Notes: a model not told the origin generated them from the sequence alone. Positions 12,980 through 26,190 are shown, counted from the first letter of the stretch. The stretch is 64,000 nucleotides of DNA from Musa acuminata AAA Group (GCF_036884655.1 NC_088340.1:7571501-7635500), one strand, 5' to 3'. Made by a program: numbers and translations.

Positions 12980-13099
12980 GGCTCGACGTGAATGTTTGTT
13001 GGCAGACATTCACGTGCCCAAAGTCTACGCCTCTCACTACAAGTCCATGCATTAATCCTCTCCACAACAGCTGATGGTGGTGCTTCATTACGTACAATT

Positions 13100-15150
13100 C
13101 ATTTAAAGGACTGAGTGTGAAGTTATTGGATGAAATCCACAGACAGTATACTGCGGATTGATACCAAACAACATTGCCGCACCTCGTGACTCTCCTGAAT
13201 TAAGAGGCAAACTGATGAGCAGTCGACCTGAAGGATCTAACAAAGCAGTATATAATCCAATTGTACAAGCTTCTCGTTGTTGTATCTATCATCTGAGAAG
13301 ATCAGGAGCGTGCGGCTGGCCATAGCCATCATGTTCTTCTTTCTTTTGAGTGAAATCCTACACTTGATGGAATATAACTTTTCAGCTTTGTGATTTGTAC
13401 ATGGAACTTCATAACTTCTCAGAAAGATATGATAAAATTTTCCAGTAACTTCCTCAGAAGTTTCCTTTCAAAGCAGGAAAAGGTAGTACTGATGTTTTGG
13501 TAGGTCTTTGTTAGGCATTAGAATTAGCTGTTCTGACCCTATCATAAGTAGCTTGCAGATGATCAATTGCTGACAGACCTAGATTTTCTAGTAACAACGA
13601 GTTGTGAATTTGATGTTGTTGTTGTAGGATCATCCTTTTCATATTTATGTATATAATACAACTGACAGTACAGATTTTAATGCAGAAATAAAACTGTGGA
13701 AATATGATTTGAAGTTAATTGTCAGCATCAGCAGATCTGGACAAGAAAATAAACTATGTTTTGATTAATGAGGAAGTAAACAGAAGCAGATGAGAGCATC
13801 TTAGTGAGATCCAACATGGAACTGATGCATGTAAAGGTATTATTATATCACACATGCAACTGCTGAAGGTTGAAATCACAAGCTACTGTTGTTGCCCAAG
13901 TCCTCGCATTTAATGCTCTCACATGACAGCCTTCAAGAGCACTCTTCTTGTCATGTTCTGTCCCCTGTCATCAACCTCTGCACTAAAATATTATGATCAT
14001 GGTGTTGCTGCTGTAAATGCCTTGCTTTCAAATCTGTGCTCTTTAATGTATTTCAGCTCTAAGCACTAGGGAGGAGGAGGGAAAACAGACATCTTTCTCT
14101 TGCTTAGAGAGAAAGATATCATGCAGACATTGTGCAGTGGTTTGGATTAATCGACTATAAATCTTTACATGGGCGTTAATTTTCGTAATCGATAAGCATT
14201 TATCGAGAAGAAATCACAGATATCATCATGACAAGCACTCAGTGAACATCTACATATCTTCCAAAAGTTGCTATTGTTTAGGCAGCTTGTCATGGACTTT
14301 CCTCTTCTGCTCATGATTGAAAGATCGCTTGATCCATATGATCCGAGAATAAAAAGAAAGAACACTCGGCTAATCATCCTTCCATGCTTCTAAATGGAAG
14401 AAATTTTGCGATCAATTATACAGAACACTTGGCTAAACATCTTTTTCATGTTAATATGGATAATATATCAATGGTTTGATTTCTTATATATGCCCTGAGC
14501 ATCTATTCATGTTCCAACTTCAAGTTCTCAAGTTTTGAATTGGGTTCAGATCGATATGGCTCAAGAATTTTGTGAGGGAAGGAGTGCTTCAACATCTGCT
14601 TAGAATATAATCCGAAACAAAAACTAATAGGATGATCGGAAACTAAGTGGATTCCATGTAAATGGTTTCATACAGATTATCCACATGAACAAAGCAAAAC
14701 CACAATGAAAACCTTTTAATTCTTGATATTTATCTCTTCTTAGATAATATTATGCTGTAACTTTGCCACTATATGCTATATCAATTAACACATCAGCCTA
14801 TGGCCAAGGCATTTTTGTTGTGAAAGTTTCATGACAAACTCATGCAAGTGAAACATATATATATCATCACAAATCACAGCTTTGTCATTTTCTCTTTCCT
14901 TTTTTTCTCTCATAAAACCTACAAAAATTAATAGAATATTCCACCACACTGGACATGACATGCTTCTCCCTATCATTTCCATCTTTTTCTGGTGGAATGA
15001 AGTGCGGAGATTGAAACCCTAAGCTTATTAATTTCCACCTCAAATGGTTTCTGGGGAGATGACAATAATCATGCCGTCATTAGATAATTGAGGGGGGAAT
15101 CCCATGCATTTCTTGCCTCCCTCTTGTTAATATGTTTAAACTCATCACCT
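13100..15150. other. Intergenic region upstream of the TDF1-like MYB
   Basis: I see no gene or named repeat. Composition is moderately AT-rich single-copy-looking DNA with short ORFs that do not look coding. It should contain the distal promoter of the MYB gene. Confidence 0.5.
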
Positions 15151-15156
15151 GACTTG

Positions 15157-15164
15157 CTATATAT
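15157..15164 (+). promoter_or_regulatory. Probable TATA box of the TDF1-like MYB
   Basis: CTATATAT, about 140 bp upstream of the MYB start codon at 15300, followed by a pyrimidine-rich leader. Confidence 0.5.
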
Positions 15165-15299
15165 CCTCTCCTCACACCCATCTCTTGCTTACAGGCTGCT
15201 TGCAAACAGGCCTGGACTTACATCACCATCAGTACACCTCTCTTTCTCCCTCCCTCATGGCTATGCCTTCCTATATCTATTAATGCTGTGTTAGGAGAG

Positions 15300-16081
15300 A
15301 TGGGGAGGCCTCCATGCTGCGATAAATCAACGGTGAAGAGGGGACTTTGGACAGCTGAGGAAGACGCGAAGCTACTTGCATATACCTCCACCCATGGAAC
15401 TGGGAACTGGACAACTGTTCCCAAAAAAGCAGGTGTAATTACATGCAAATTATGAGACAGTTTGTGCATGAGCTAGCAGTAATGCTTCCTTTTCTCTCTT
15501 TCATTTAATTGTTCTGGTGATGTGCGAGCCACGGTGTGCAGGATTGAAGAGATGTGGCAAGAGCTGTAGACTGCGGTGGACGAATTATTTGAGGCCTAAC
15601 CTCAAGCACGAGGGCTTCACTCTTGAAGAAGAAGAGCGAATTGTAGCCCTCCATGCGACAATAGGAAGCAGGTATAGTGTTCTTTATCATCAGTTGCTAT
15701 GTTGGTATTAACTTAGCCATACATCTAAACATGGAATTTACAGTCTTTCAACCCCAATTCATAGCATTCTTGTCAGAAAAAGAATGAGTTCAAATGTTAG
15801 GCATGGAAAGAAATGAGAAGCTGTGGGCATCGGAAGATATGGCATATGGGATATGATTATATTAATTCTAGCAAGTTATGCTCCCTTTCTGGATGATGTC
15901 CAAACTGTACTCCCACACCGAGATATATGTAGAACTGAAGTAAATCTTATGTGGATCAAATCTGTGTCCTTTTCTTAGACTTTGGTCACTCAGGAGACTA
16001 AAAACACTTGAGGTTTCTTTGTAGGTGATCAGAACTATGGGTAGCAGGAAAACTTGATGACTTATGGTATAACAAACAAAG

Positions 16082-16132
<51 letters not shown>

Positions 16133-16879
16133 TTCATGCTTGTGACTTGGGAGCTCATTGCATGAGTGCTGCAACGCAGGTGGTCTATAATAGCAAACCA
16201 ACTCCCCGGCCGCACCGACAACGACGTGAAGAACTACTGGAACACCAAGCTCAGCAAGAAGCTGTGCCAGAAGGGGATCGACCCCGTCACCCACCGTCCT
16301 ATCTCCGAGATCATTCAGAGCATCGAACACCTGCAACACGAAACCGCCGCCGCCGCCGCAAGCAGATTCAACAGGAACTTTCGGTACAAACCGGCCACCG
16401 CCGGAGCCCGAATCGGCTGCCTTAACCGCGACCTCAGGAGCGTCTTCCTCTCGCGACCTGCGCCGACCGTAAACTCCGCTTCCGGGAGCAGCTCGTCGCC
16501 CAACCTCAACCTCTTCGCCCAAACCCAAGTTGGAAGCCCGATGTCAACATACTTCTCGCCTAGCGAAGCCTCCTCCTCCTCGACGGCAGCGACGACGCCC
16601 AAAGCGACAGCACCACCTTCGTCTCCGGAGTTCAAATGGACCGATTTCCTCATCGAGGATGATGACGATGCTTATGCTAAGAACAAGGCCAAAGAAGTGG
16701 TAACATGGAGCGACGTTGCTGCCAAGCATAATGCTGCGGTGGATGAGGGGACGAGCCATCGCGCAGGAGCGTGTTATGGGTCGAGTTCTTTCGTGGATGC
16801 CATCTTGGAACAAGAGAGGGAATTGGTATCCAAGTTCTATGAGGAGTTCCTGAGCTATCCCAATGATCTTCCATGGTGA
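15300..16879 (+). CDS. TDF1: R2R3-MYB transcription factor, TDF1/MYB35 type
   Basis: Three exons, 15300-15432, 15542-15671 and 16180-16879, with GT-AG introns and agreeing phases, encode 320 residues. The start MGRPPCCDK is the classic R2R3-MYB start. R2 covers about residues 14-63 and R3 about 66-115, with the tryptophan spacing intact and R3 starting at Phe70. The sequence [26 protein letters not shown] and [19 protein letters not shown] just after R3 matches what I recall of TDF1-type proteins (Arabidopsis MYB35/TDF1, rice TDF1), which control tapetum development and male fertility in anthers. The C-terminus keeps FKWTDFL (239-245) and [18 protein letters not shown] (from 290), as in that group. 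Low-complexity Ala and Ser runs lie between. The second intron holds a GA microsatellite. The alternative is another anther MYB of the MYB80 group, which fits less well. Confidence 0.88.
16085..16129. repeat. (GA)n microsatellite in MYB intron 2
   Basis: About 22 uninterrupted GA units, ending 50 bp before the exon 3 acceptor. Confidence 0.95.
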
Positions 16880-17074
16880 AGAACTTAGTACACATCACAA
16901 GAGTCTAAGCTTCCGCAATAAGTAACAATCGTTTGAGTCTTTGTACTGCTTCAATCCGTCGGAGTAGCTCTTAAGCTTACTGAATCCTGAACGCGTTTTG
17001 GTGTAATAGACTCATAGGGCTTTTGAGCCCAAACAGAGGCCCAACTTTGGGCCGCTTTAGCCGATTAACTTGGG

Positions 17075-17076
<2 letters not shown>

Positions 17077-17118
<42 letters not shown>
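17077..17118. repeat. (GA)n microsatellite
   Basis: About 20 GA units, roughly 95 bp upstream of the first exon I assign to the unrecognised gene at 17214-21280. It may lie in that gene's leader. Confidence 0.95.
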
Positions 17119-17119
<1 letters not shown>

Positions 17120-17213
17120 GGTCATTCTTCTCGTCTGGTCGATCGCCGCCTATCTCGATCGTGCTTCCATCTTGTTCTTCTGGGATTCTTTTCCCCGCAT
17201 TCTCTTCTTACAG

Positions 17214-20200
17214 CGCCGCCGCTTCGGCTTCGGCTCCCAATGTCTCTCTGGCCCTCTGCTACGAGAAATCGTGCCGTAATATTGCCAACATCGTCGTCAA
17301 TTACCTCGGCGAGATTGACGCCGACCGCCTCCTCTCCATCGTCGGCAACGCCAGGAGCCGGAACGGCACCATGTCCTGCTGGGTACTCCCGTCTATTCCT
17401 TTCTCTGACCAACTCGAAGTGGTCGCCAGCCTTAGAAAGGTCGTGAGGATGATTTTTTCTGCCTTTGATGGGGTGTAGAATATAAAAAAGGAGGGTTCTT
17501 GCAATAAAACGGATCTTGTTCTCTTTCGTCGTTGTCCCAATGAGTGCTTATACGCCTATAATGCTCGGCCCTATTTGTTAGTACTCTCTCTACAGTCGTT
17601 CCTCTCTTCACAGATTGGATCCAGTTATGCTCTTTCAAGCTTAGTTGTTTAACATCCTAAGTTGTGAATAGATATGGGTAAAAATTTCGGCATAATTGGG
17701 GAACATCTGAAAGATAAAAAAATTAAGCTCTTATCTTTACAATGGCATCATATAAACTCTTTAGTTTGTGCCAAAAGACTCGAATGTCATAGGCTTCATC
17801 ATCAAGAGGCCGTAAATATAGTTGTGTACATAAATTTTATTAAGATAACTTGTAGATGAGCTGCATGTTATAATTGGTCAAACATGAATTCTAGCAAAAA
17901 TGCACGCTATTGTTTACGTGGCAGCAGGTTTCATCAATATTGTTGCCTAATTGTCACGGACTTAGCTGGTTTTGCCTAAGTCGTGCGGCACCCTTGCGTG
18001 TCCGTCTGTAAAGGTCAGTCTCCCCGAAACCTCCTATGGTCCCTTAGGATCTACAAAAGAGAAAGCAGGTTAGAGAAAGCGCCTCACTCGGGATCCACAA
18101 GCAAAGATTCCAAAAAACACTTCATAGACAATGCAAATTACAAACAAACAAACTTTACAAGTTCTGAACAGTTGCACAACAAAGGGTCAAAATGGTCCAC
18201 TATAGACCGAATATCTCTCACAAGTGTCCACATGACACAACCTTTATTTACAAGCCTAAGAAGGCCACCAAACCCAACTAAAATAAGGCTTTTAAGTCTT
18301 CGACCGTCCCTCTACATGCTGTGCAAAGCATGAACAAACCAAAAGACACAGATATATATAAGTATTACATCAAACATCCTATTTAGAACTTTGTCCGTGA
18401 CATAATGGTTCCTTCATGGATCCACAAGTACAATGTTCAGAAAGGCAGAGGTAAGAAGGTGATATGAACACACCTCACGTAATCCATATGATGTATCTTG
18501 ACATATCTTTACATGCTCGGATGTATAGTTACACCAACTATTGGAAATGTCCTCTGCTTCCTTATTTCCGCCTGTTGAAGTGCCTGATTATATTAAAAAT
18601 AAACTAATTTCCAATCATATCTTGTACACAGCATATGCTGCAGTATGACTACTGAATCTGCACATCTTAATCCAATTCTTACTACTGTTTCAGCATAATG
18701 CTTTATCAACCTAATGGAGGACACCCTTTGTGCCATAATATAGTTGCCCATGTTTTGGGCTGGTATCAGGGGTCTACATTAGCAAAAGTCAGGCAGCATT
18801 GCATGTTCCGCTACCAGGTTTTTAAATTATTAAGGTCATAGCTAATTCAAGGGATCTTGACATGCATGATGTGGAATTCGTTTAGCTGAATCTGTGTGTT
18901 ACATAGTGCAAATCACTTGAAGAGTGATCTTTCATTACATCTCCCAGAAGCTATTATTTTCTTTCAACTTTTGCAGAAGAACATTTCAGCATCATCTACT
19001 CAGTTGAGAGCCTGGTTTTGAAACATAACTACCTTCACTGGAAATCCTGGTTTTCAGAAACTGGATTTAGTTCACATGCAGATAGTGGACATGGGGAAGA
19101 GTTCTCGTCCAACTTCTTTATCATATGTAGGACATGTAGTAATAAGTTTGTAATATAAACCTGCAAATGTATTTTGAAATTTTATGGGAAAAAAATCAAG
19201 TCAGTTTTGATGCTGTCTGCAGCAAATTTTCTTCTGATTCTATTGATTCTATATCTTCAGCTAAAGTAATCTTGTTACCATAGCTTGATGAAATGTAATG
19301 TAAATCTCTTTTTTTTCTCTCATACATTGGATTGAGTTTCAATTTCTACAATACGTATCAGCATATTCTATAGTTTGTAATTTCTTAGCACATACATATC
19401 AGATTTTATTTTGACGAGTCAATTTACTGAACTTGGTCCCTTCTATTTTTGCAGCTTGAATTAACAGTATGGAGCACAAACAGATTCTCTGAAGCCCCCT
19501 CAGAGATACATCTATTGGGTAGTGGTGGATGGACATCCACTTTATGAGGTTAGTTCTAATGATTAGGAACTTCTTCAGTCCTCTTCTGTTGCGTCACTGT
19601 GATGTACATCATAACGAATTGATTGGCTGAAATTGGGTTTGAAAGCAGCAATATGCAGGAGTCCTTATCAGAAGTTTCCAAGTTACATATACTGAAGCAT
19701 ACAACATTCTCTTCTATTCTAATTTCAGTTGAACAAGTCAATTTACCAGTTGGTTTATTCTTGCGTTACTATTAGGGTAGATGATATGTTCAACTCTTGA
19801 CCTTTCTGCCTCCTTGAGCTGTGGGGAAGCAGTTGTATTGCTTGTGCTGAACTCTGAAGACATGATTATTTGTGATCCATTGTTATTCTAAAATTTAGAA
19901 GAAATGTAATTTCTTGAGAATTTGCTTTCTTGGGATCCCAAATTAGTTGCACAAGCATTGTATGTTGCCATCTTAATGTGCAAACCTGAGTATTCCTTTA
20001 AATAACTTAAGATATGATATTTTGGTGTTTTGTGTACTTCAGGTTGGTATTGGTGAGTTTTTTTCATCATTGTATTCCCATAGATGCTTCTCATGTTTGA
20101 AATAGTGTTATTTGTCTATTACAGAGCAAGGAAAAGCTGGCCCTCCATTTCCCTGCTTTAAATTTGAATCCAAGAATGGTAAGCCAAGGTACTGAGTGCA

Positions 20201-21280
20201 TCTTTAGTTCTGATTATTTCATCCACCTAACTAACTGCTTACCTCCTGAGTCCGATGCGAACCACCTCAAATGCATATTTTTAAATACTTGTTTAAGAGT
20301 TTGACTTTCTATATATTTTTTTTCAAGTAAAATATTCTTGTACTTCGAAGTCTACTTGGAATTTGTAAGTCCGGATATAACCTTTAGAATGTACATGTAC
20401 ATGTCCCCTGACATTGATAAAATAAAGAGAGAAAAAGGAATATGCCTGGATGGTTATGTATATGTTAAATTTTAATCAAAATGGTTGTGATTGAAGTTGA
20501 TTAGTTTTGTTTCTGTTGGAATCACTTGTCATGTGAAATGAAGGTTTTTGTTCAATTATTAATTTCCAGCCAGACTTCAAACCACAAGCAGCCAGTTCTG
20601 TAGTTGTGAGGAAGGCAAGTCTTCTTCCATTGACATTGTTTGTCATGTGCATCTTTCATAAATCTACAATGTTGAGCCACATTTTGAGCCACACCTGGGT
20701 GAGGAACTTTAGTAAATTGGGTATGAAAGACTCTCGTTGTTGATCCTTTGGTAATGCTCTTTAATCTCTTTAAATGAAAGGACAAGTTTTTGATGTTGGG
20801 CACATTAAAAACTTGTGCTTTCATTCTAAGTTTTGATCCTGGCGGAGCATTCGTTTACCAACTTTGGATGCTTACATGTAGAATTCAAGATAACACATTG
20901 TTTACCGTGAATCCTGGGCAAGAAATTGCACTAGACTTTGCAAATGATCTTTGTTTTGTTGACATTTCATTTCATTCCACTGTCATTTCTGATGGTTGTT
21001 GCATGAAGTTAATCTGTAGGCCCTTGTTATTTATGATGTCAATCATTTGCTCCCTCCATTGAACTTGTTCTTCTCAATGTCATACAGCTGTGCTCTTTAT
21101 CTTTCCTCAAACAAAATTTATGATAACTATCTGCGCCACCTTCATTTTCCATCGCAGGATTATGATAACTCCGAAGCTGACATTTGCAAAGCTTCTACTG
21201 GGGAGTCGCCAAAAGACCTGCTCTGGATTGACCCTCCATACCCAACCGGGAAAAGGAATCAAATAGTCTTATGCTCATGA
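17214..21280 (+). CDS. Unrecognised multi-exon gene, start uncertain
   Basis: Four candidate exons join in frame with GT-AG junctions, all internal junctions in phase 0: about 17214-17382, 19468-19548, 20125-20178 and 21158-21280 (stop TGA). The pieces read like protein: KSCRNIANIVVNYLGEIDAD in exon 1, PPQRYIYWVVVDGHPLYE in exon 2, SKEKLALHFPALNLNPRM in exon 3, and KDLLWIDPPYPTGKRNQ near the end of exon 4. The model gives about 141 residues. I know no family with these motifs. No in-frame ATG exists upstream of the exon 1 conserved part before a stop, and CTTCTTACAG at 17204-17213 looks like a splice acceptor, so an earlier 5' exon is likely but not found. A solo LTR sits in the first intron. 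It could also be a decayed gene. Confidence 0.45.
17952..18402 (-). mobile_element. Solo LTR of the TGTCACGGAC family
   Basis: A 451-bp unit begins TGTCACGGAC and ends GTCCGTGACA, with TG...CA ends that are inverted repeats of each other. It is flanked by TAAT on both sides (17948-17951 and 18403-18406), a likely target duplication. It matches, with many substitutions, the LTR of the element at 59861-64000 in the same orientation. With no internal region and one LTR left, it fits an LTR-LTR recombination product. It lies in intron 1 of the unrecognised gene. Confidence 0.85.
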
Positions 21281-24200
21281 GATGATCATTTCAGAATGAT
21301 AAGATGAAGACAAGAATGGTAATACAAACTTCCATGCAGATTTCCTATACATGATTGTTCTTTTTGGTCATATGGTGGCCTTGTGAATAGGTAAATAATG
21401 AAAATCTTCGCTCATAGGAAGAAATTTCTTGTACATGAAAATGTGAACCTTCATCTTGTTAGATTGCAAACATACTGGAAAAACATCTGCAACCTGTTGT
21501 GTTAAATACTATTTTGCTGCTTAAGTAATTTATCGTTTTCTTTCTCTTGGCTTCAAACCCATCCTGGTACATTATAGATACTGGTTTTGTTGTCATCATC
21601 TGGTGACAAACTCTAGGGTGACCATTTTATGACAGTAAAACTCTTAGAGTTGTTTGCCTATAATTCTGTTCTCTAATAATATTAGATATAGAAGTACATT
21701 GAACATTTCACCTCTATTCAGCCATATCATGGCAAAAATAGCATAATTTAGATCCTTCTCTAATTTAATTGTCAAAAATTTAAAAATAAATAAAAATAAT
21801 TGTGTGTAATTGCCCAAAGACTATGCATTTCTCTCTCCATTATAGGTTGGTTTTTTCTTGAAGACATGTTTTATGTAATTTATTTTTAGGTACAATCATG
21901 CTATTTGAGCCACATGCTTTTTGTTTGATATGAATGATACAACTTTTTTTATTTATAGGTACTGATTGTGGTGGGTTATGCCCTCCAATGTTCCCCATCA
22001 GTAATGAAATTTGTAGGCTCACAACATTGGTGGATCTCAAGGATTGTACCTATGGTAAAGAAAGAAAAAGATGAGAAGGAGAGGCATCATATTATGGAAA
22101 ATGCTGGTAACAAATTTACCTTTTTCTCATTAAGGTTAGGGTTGATAACAAATAGGATAGGATATTAGTAAATTTTACCTAATCCAGAAATTTGAATCTT
22201 ACCAGAAAACTGGTTTGTGTATTTAAATTTCTACTTATATTTTTAATTTAATCAAAAAATAGAATTTAATATAGGATCACTAAAAGGTATGGAAAATGTT
22301 GGTATTGAAATAACTTGAATTGCACAATTATGCATGGTCCATTTTTTAAGAAATAAGAAAAAAGAAACATTCACAAAGATCTTTACTTCAACTCATTTAG
22401 AAGTTCAAAAGCTTAAAATATTACTAGACATAATATGTTTGGATTATATCTATTTAAATTTCTGTTGAAAACAATCACTGATTATTCACCTATTTACTTG
22501 CATATACGCAGTCACTGTTCTTTAAATTCCTCCCTCATATTGTCCACATGACTTGAGATAACTTTTCAGAGAGGTGAAGAACTCTGATTTCATCTCCTTT
22601 TGTTTTGGTGTACACTTCATTGATTTCTTTGTTTAGTACGACAGCAGAAGCAGTCATGACAAATCATTACTGCCCAAAAGAATAAAAAAGGTTTATAGTA
22701 GGGAATAATTTTGATGCTGTGATCATCATTAGGCATCTCTGACATACGAGGAATCGGAATAGTAGTTCTTACATTCTTATCAATTTGATTTATTTTTTTC
22801 AAATATATTTCAAGTGGATTAGACAATTATACTCAAAACCAGACATGACAACCTATGGCTTGGATATATATATATATATGAAATGTATAAATATATTATT
22901 TGACAATTATACTCAATTTTTTACTGTTAAAAAAAATATATCGGATGAGATCTCGAAGACTCGATCTTATTTGGTACATCAATTGGACTCTTCATCTAGT
23001 ACATCAACATCAAATCGGTATTTTAGTATAATACTTCCGATTTATACTTTACAATCTTAAATACTATCAATATAAAAGAAGTAGCTCTTCTTAGAAAACA
23101 ATGTTTGGGTAGTAAGCTTGCTAACAAAGGCTGTTTACAGAAGAAGAATCATTGCCCTTTTAACAATGAAGCTATTAAATGCGTGATGGGATACGAGTCA
23201 CTGGAAATGGCAATTGATAATTATAAGCTGTTGATGTGTTGCTTTGAGTTATGGATTCCATAATAATTATGGATTCAACTCGTACGGTATACATAAAAAA
23301 TAATATGAACAATAATTAATGGGTTACTAGAATATTAATATTTCAGATGAAAAGTCCGCAAGATGTGTTGTCAAACCACACTATTTTACTTGTGTGTTTT
23401 ATATATATGATACAATTGTTTTTTACATTAGATTAACATGCTAATATTATCAAATGAATAGGGCCAAATTATTAATCCCGGAGGAAGAAGAAGGTGCAAC
23501 GAATGCGTACAAAAGAACTTTCGTGAATCGATTCTGATCATGACACATAAGATAAAATAAATCTCATGGTCTTCATCAGATGAGGACCAGAAGCTTATTG
23601 AAGAAGTAGGCAACCTATAAAGCATTTACGATCATAATTGTAGAGAAAGTGGTAGGAGATAATTTGATTATTATTTGGAAAAGAGATGGAATTCAATAGG
23701 ATTCAATATAATAAATACTACTTAAAAGGGTTGTGAATTGAGGTGATTTGATCGAGGAAGAGAAATATGATGTGGGCAAATCTCCAAGTGCACCATCTTG
23801 GATTGGAACATCAGGTAGATTATATCGCACGGATACGAGTAGGAATCAATGATCAAGTCAAGACAGAACCCACATCATTCGACGTGACCTGCTACATGCA
23901 TTGTTTATCTAATGGTGGAGGTTGTGACATCCCCACAATTCTTAATTCTGCATCGCTCAATCAGCATGGATGCTTACAAACGCCGGTAGGTCACTGTTCT
24001 AAGCCTCTTTCTAGCCCCTCACTGCACCAAAAGCAATAAAGAACGCACCCATGGATCGCGGGCTGTTCACACACAACATGTGTCGTGTTTCCTCACAAAG
24101 ATGGTGAGAACATAGCATGTTTGGCACACCAAAAGAAGGCCGAGTATGATGGCGAGTCGATTGCTATTCCGAAGCTTTGGTTCTCCTTTCAAGATCTCCG

Positions 24201-24397
24201 TGGCATGTACGCACTGCACAAGCGGAGGCCTTCTTCCCTCCCTCCGTGGCGACGTCAAGGTAGGGCAATGAGTCCGTACGAGGAGCTCCGCTGCTTCGCT
24301 GTTGCTTGCACAAGGACTATTACTTTTCGGTCGAGTGCAGACGCAAGAAGTGGTTCCTCTTTCTAACCCATCTTCCTCGAGTGACATTAGAATACTC

Positions 24398-24398
<1 letters not shown>

Positions 24399-24429
<31 letters not shown>
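24399..24429. repeat. (CT)n microsatellite with TCTG steps
   Basis: Runs of TCTCTG followed by pure TC units. Confidence 0.9.
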
Positions 24430-25132
24430 AGCTACCTTGAGAGATTGTAGGGTTTTGCACCCATATGTGAAGGGTGAGGTCTCGAGTGAAAGTAGCTGGT
24501 AGATTCTGGAAGGATTGATGTGCGTCTCATGCCCCCGTAAGAGAGCACAGGAAAATGGCATTGAGATCCTTGTAAAGGTTGACCGCAAAAGGGAACTTAC
24601 TGTTGCAATCACCACGGGCTGCGTTCAGCTTTAATGGAAGAACATGCACCGATGATTTATTGTGTACAGATTACAGATGCTTCTAAATCTAACGAGGGGT
24701 TAATGAAGCACGGTAGAGTGAGCGAGAGGTGGCCGCTCGTGCGGGGAATCCTTTGCAACTCCTTTACCTTGATGCCAGTAACAGTGGCTCTCACTGTTAC
24801 TAAAGCAACCAAAAGGAGAAGAATGAAGACAAGAGGAAAAAAGGAGAGCGGGGAGACGAACCGAGACACAAGTCTGTGAGTCTGTGACTGCTTTAGAAGC
24901 AAATAAACAAAGGAAAGCTTTCGTACTATGAACAGTGAGGGGGAGGGGAATCTGATGTCAGTGCTTCCTGGACCGACCTGTTTCCTTCCTTGTTGTTCAA
25001 AGAGGATGCCGAGTTTGCAGTGTGGCTAATGATTCATGAGTTATGGTGCAACTGGTGCAAGGTGACTGCACGCTTCGAAAACTGGGGAAGAAGAAGAGGT
25101 TTGTCCCAATTAAAGAACACTGTCCAATGAGC

Positions 25133-25136
<4 letters not shown>

Positions 25137-25163
<27 letters not shown>
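25137..25163. repeat. (GA)n microsatellite
   Basis: About 13 GA units downstream of the ALOG gene stop codon. Confidence 0.95.
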
Positions 25164-25167
<4 letters not shown>

Positions 25168-25331
25168 AATGTATAGTGTCAAAGAATCAGCTAATATATA
25201 TGTCCATAATTAGAGCTGAGAAAGAAAACTGTATCAACTTTAAATCCAGTAGTGCAAGCAAAAGATGAGGAGGAATCACTAAGGAAGCAATTGAAGTAGA
25301 ACAGGTTAGTAATTCTGTTGACCAGTTGATT

Positions 25332-25380
<49 letters not shown>
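25332..25380. repeat. (GA)n microsatellite in the ALOG 3' flank
   Basis: About 22 GA units, 90 bp beyond the stop codon of the ALOG gene, so it reads CT in that transcript and may be in the 3' UTR. Confidence 0.95.
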
Positions 25381-25467
25381 GGAGCTCTAAGTTCTCCGTT
25401 TCGCCCATCTTCTGTGTCGTCAACAATAACATGTCTTTGAGGCGATCATACCAGCACTAATGCGCAG

Positions 25468-26190
25468 TCATGAAACGGATGATGAACCACCGGGCTGATC
25501 GCAGCCTGGTCTGATCTCTCCAACCACGGAACTCATAGCGCCGCCGCCCCCGCTACTGCTGTCACTGGCACTAATAGTCCCGCCCGCAGCAGGTGGAGCC
25601 ATAGTGGACGGCTCCCCTCCGCCGCCCGAACTCCCCTCGGCGGCCAAAGACCGTGCTCGCTTCCGCTTCTTCTTCTCGTAGGGGATGCCGCGAGCCTTCG
25701 AATGGCTCTCCCGCACCTCCCTGAGGTAACTCCTGACGGCCCGGGCGGCGAAGGGGTTGGACTCCTGCCGGCCCCCGTTCTCCTCGTAGGCGGCGCGGAG
25801 GCGGCCGATGAGGGCGTCGAGGGAGCCCCAGGCTTGCTTGAGGGGGCACGCGCAGGAGGCCGGCGGGTTGGGTTGGCCGAAGAAGGTGCATCCTGGGGAG
25901 TGCACCTTCGTCTTCCCGAACTGGTCCAGGTACTTCAAGAACTCGATCACATGCGCGCCGCTGCACCTCGCGAGCGTCAACGGCGGCTTGTGGTTCTTCA
26001 GGTACTGCAGGAACGTGTTCCAGTCTCGCCTCTTCTGCGACTCGTACCGACTCAGCGGTTGCCGCTGCTGCTGAGGAGGAGGAGGTGGCTGGTGTGGAGA
26101 TTGAGGAGGATCAGGGGTTGGGTCGGCGGCGGCGGAAGAGGAGGAAGGGCCTTCGTCGGCGCCTCCGCGCCCGTGCGGCGCCGGTTCCAT
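25468..26190 (-). CDS. ALOG/LSH (DUF640) nuclear protein
   Basis: An intronless 240-residue frame runs from the ATG at 26190. The ALOG domain covers about residues 47-172. It starts [20 protein letters not shown], then has the Ala/Val-rich helices and a zinc-ribbon insert with H97, C101, C113 and C115 (HSPGC ... CAC). It ends in the basic nuclear signal KKKRKRAR (173-180). The flanks are low complexity: a Pro/Gln-rich N-terminus and a Gly/Ser-rich C-terminus. The family (Arabidopsis LSH, rice G1 and TAWAWA1) binds DNA and sets the growth of meristems, inflorescences and flower organs. Single-exon structure and length fit the family. Which member it is cannot be decided by eye. GA/CT tracts lie on both sides of the gene. 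Confidence 0.95.
   Translation of the reverse strand: MEPAPHGRGGADEGPSSSSAAADPTPDPPQSPHQPPPPPQQQRQPLSRYESQKRRDWNTFLQYLKNHKPPLTLARCSGAHVIEFLKYLDQFGKTKVHSPGCTFFGQPNPPASCACPLKQAWGSLDALIGRLRAAYEENGGRQESNPFAARAVRSYLREVRESHSKARGIPYEKKKRKRARSLAAEGSSGGGGEPSTMAPPAAGGTISASDSSSGGGGAMSSVVGEIRPGCDQPGGSSSVS

Larger units (their letters stand above)
21281..25467. other. Intergenic region, nothing recognised
   Basis: This 4.2 kb contains short non-convincing ORFs, a short TA run near 22867, a CT microsatellite near 24400 and a GC-richer stretch at 24080-24340. I see no conserved protein and no defined transposon. The right end is the 3' flank of the ALOG gene. Confidence 0.5.

Noticed and set aside
16315..16813. 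Minus-strand ORFs over MYB exon 3
   Set aside because: Shadows of the GC-rich exon with repetitive composition and no homology.
17983..18333. 116-codon ORF on the plus strand
   Set aside because: It lies wholly in the solo LTR 17952-18402. A similar frame occurs in the LTR copy at 45846-46094.
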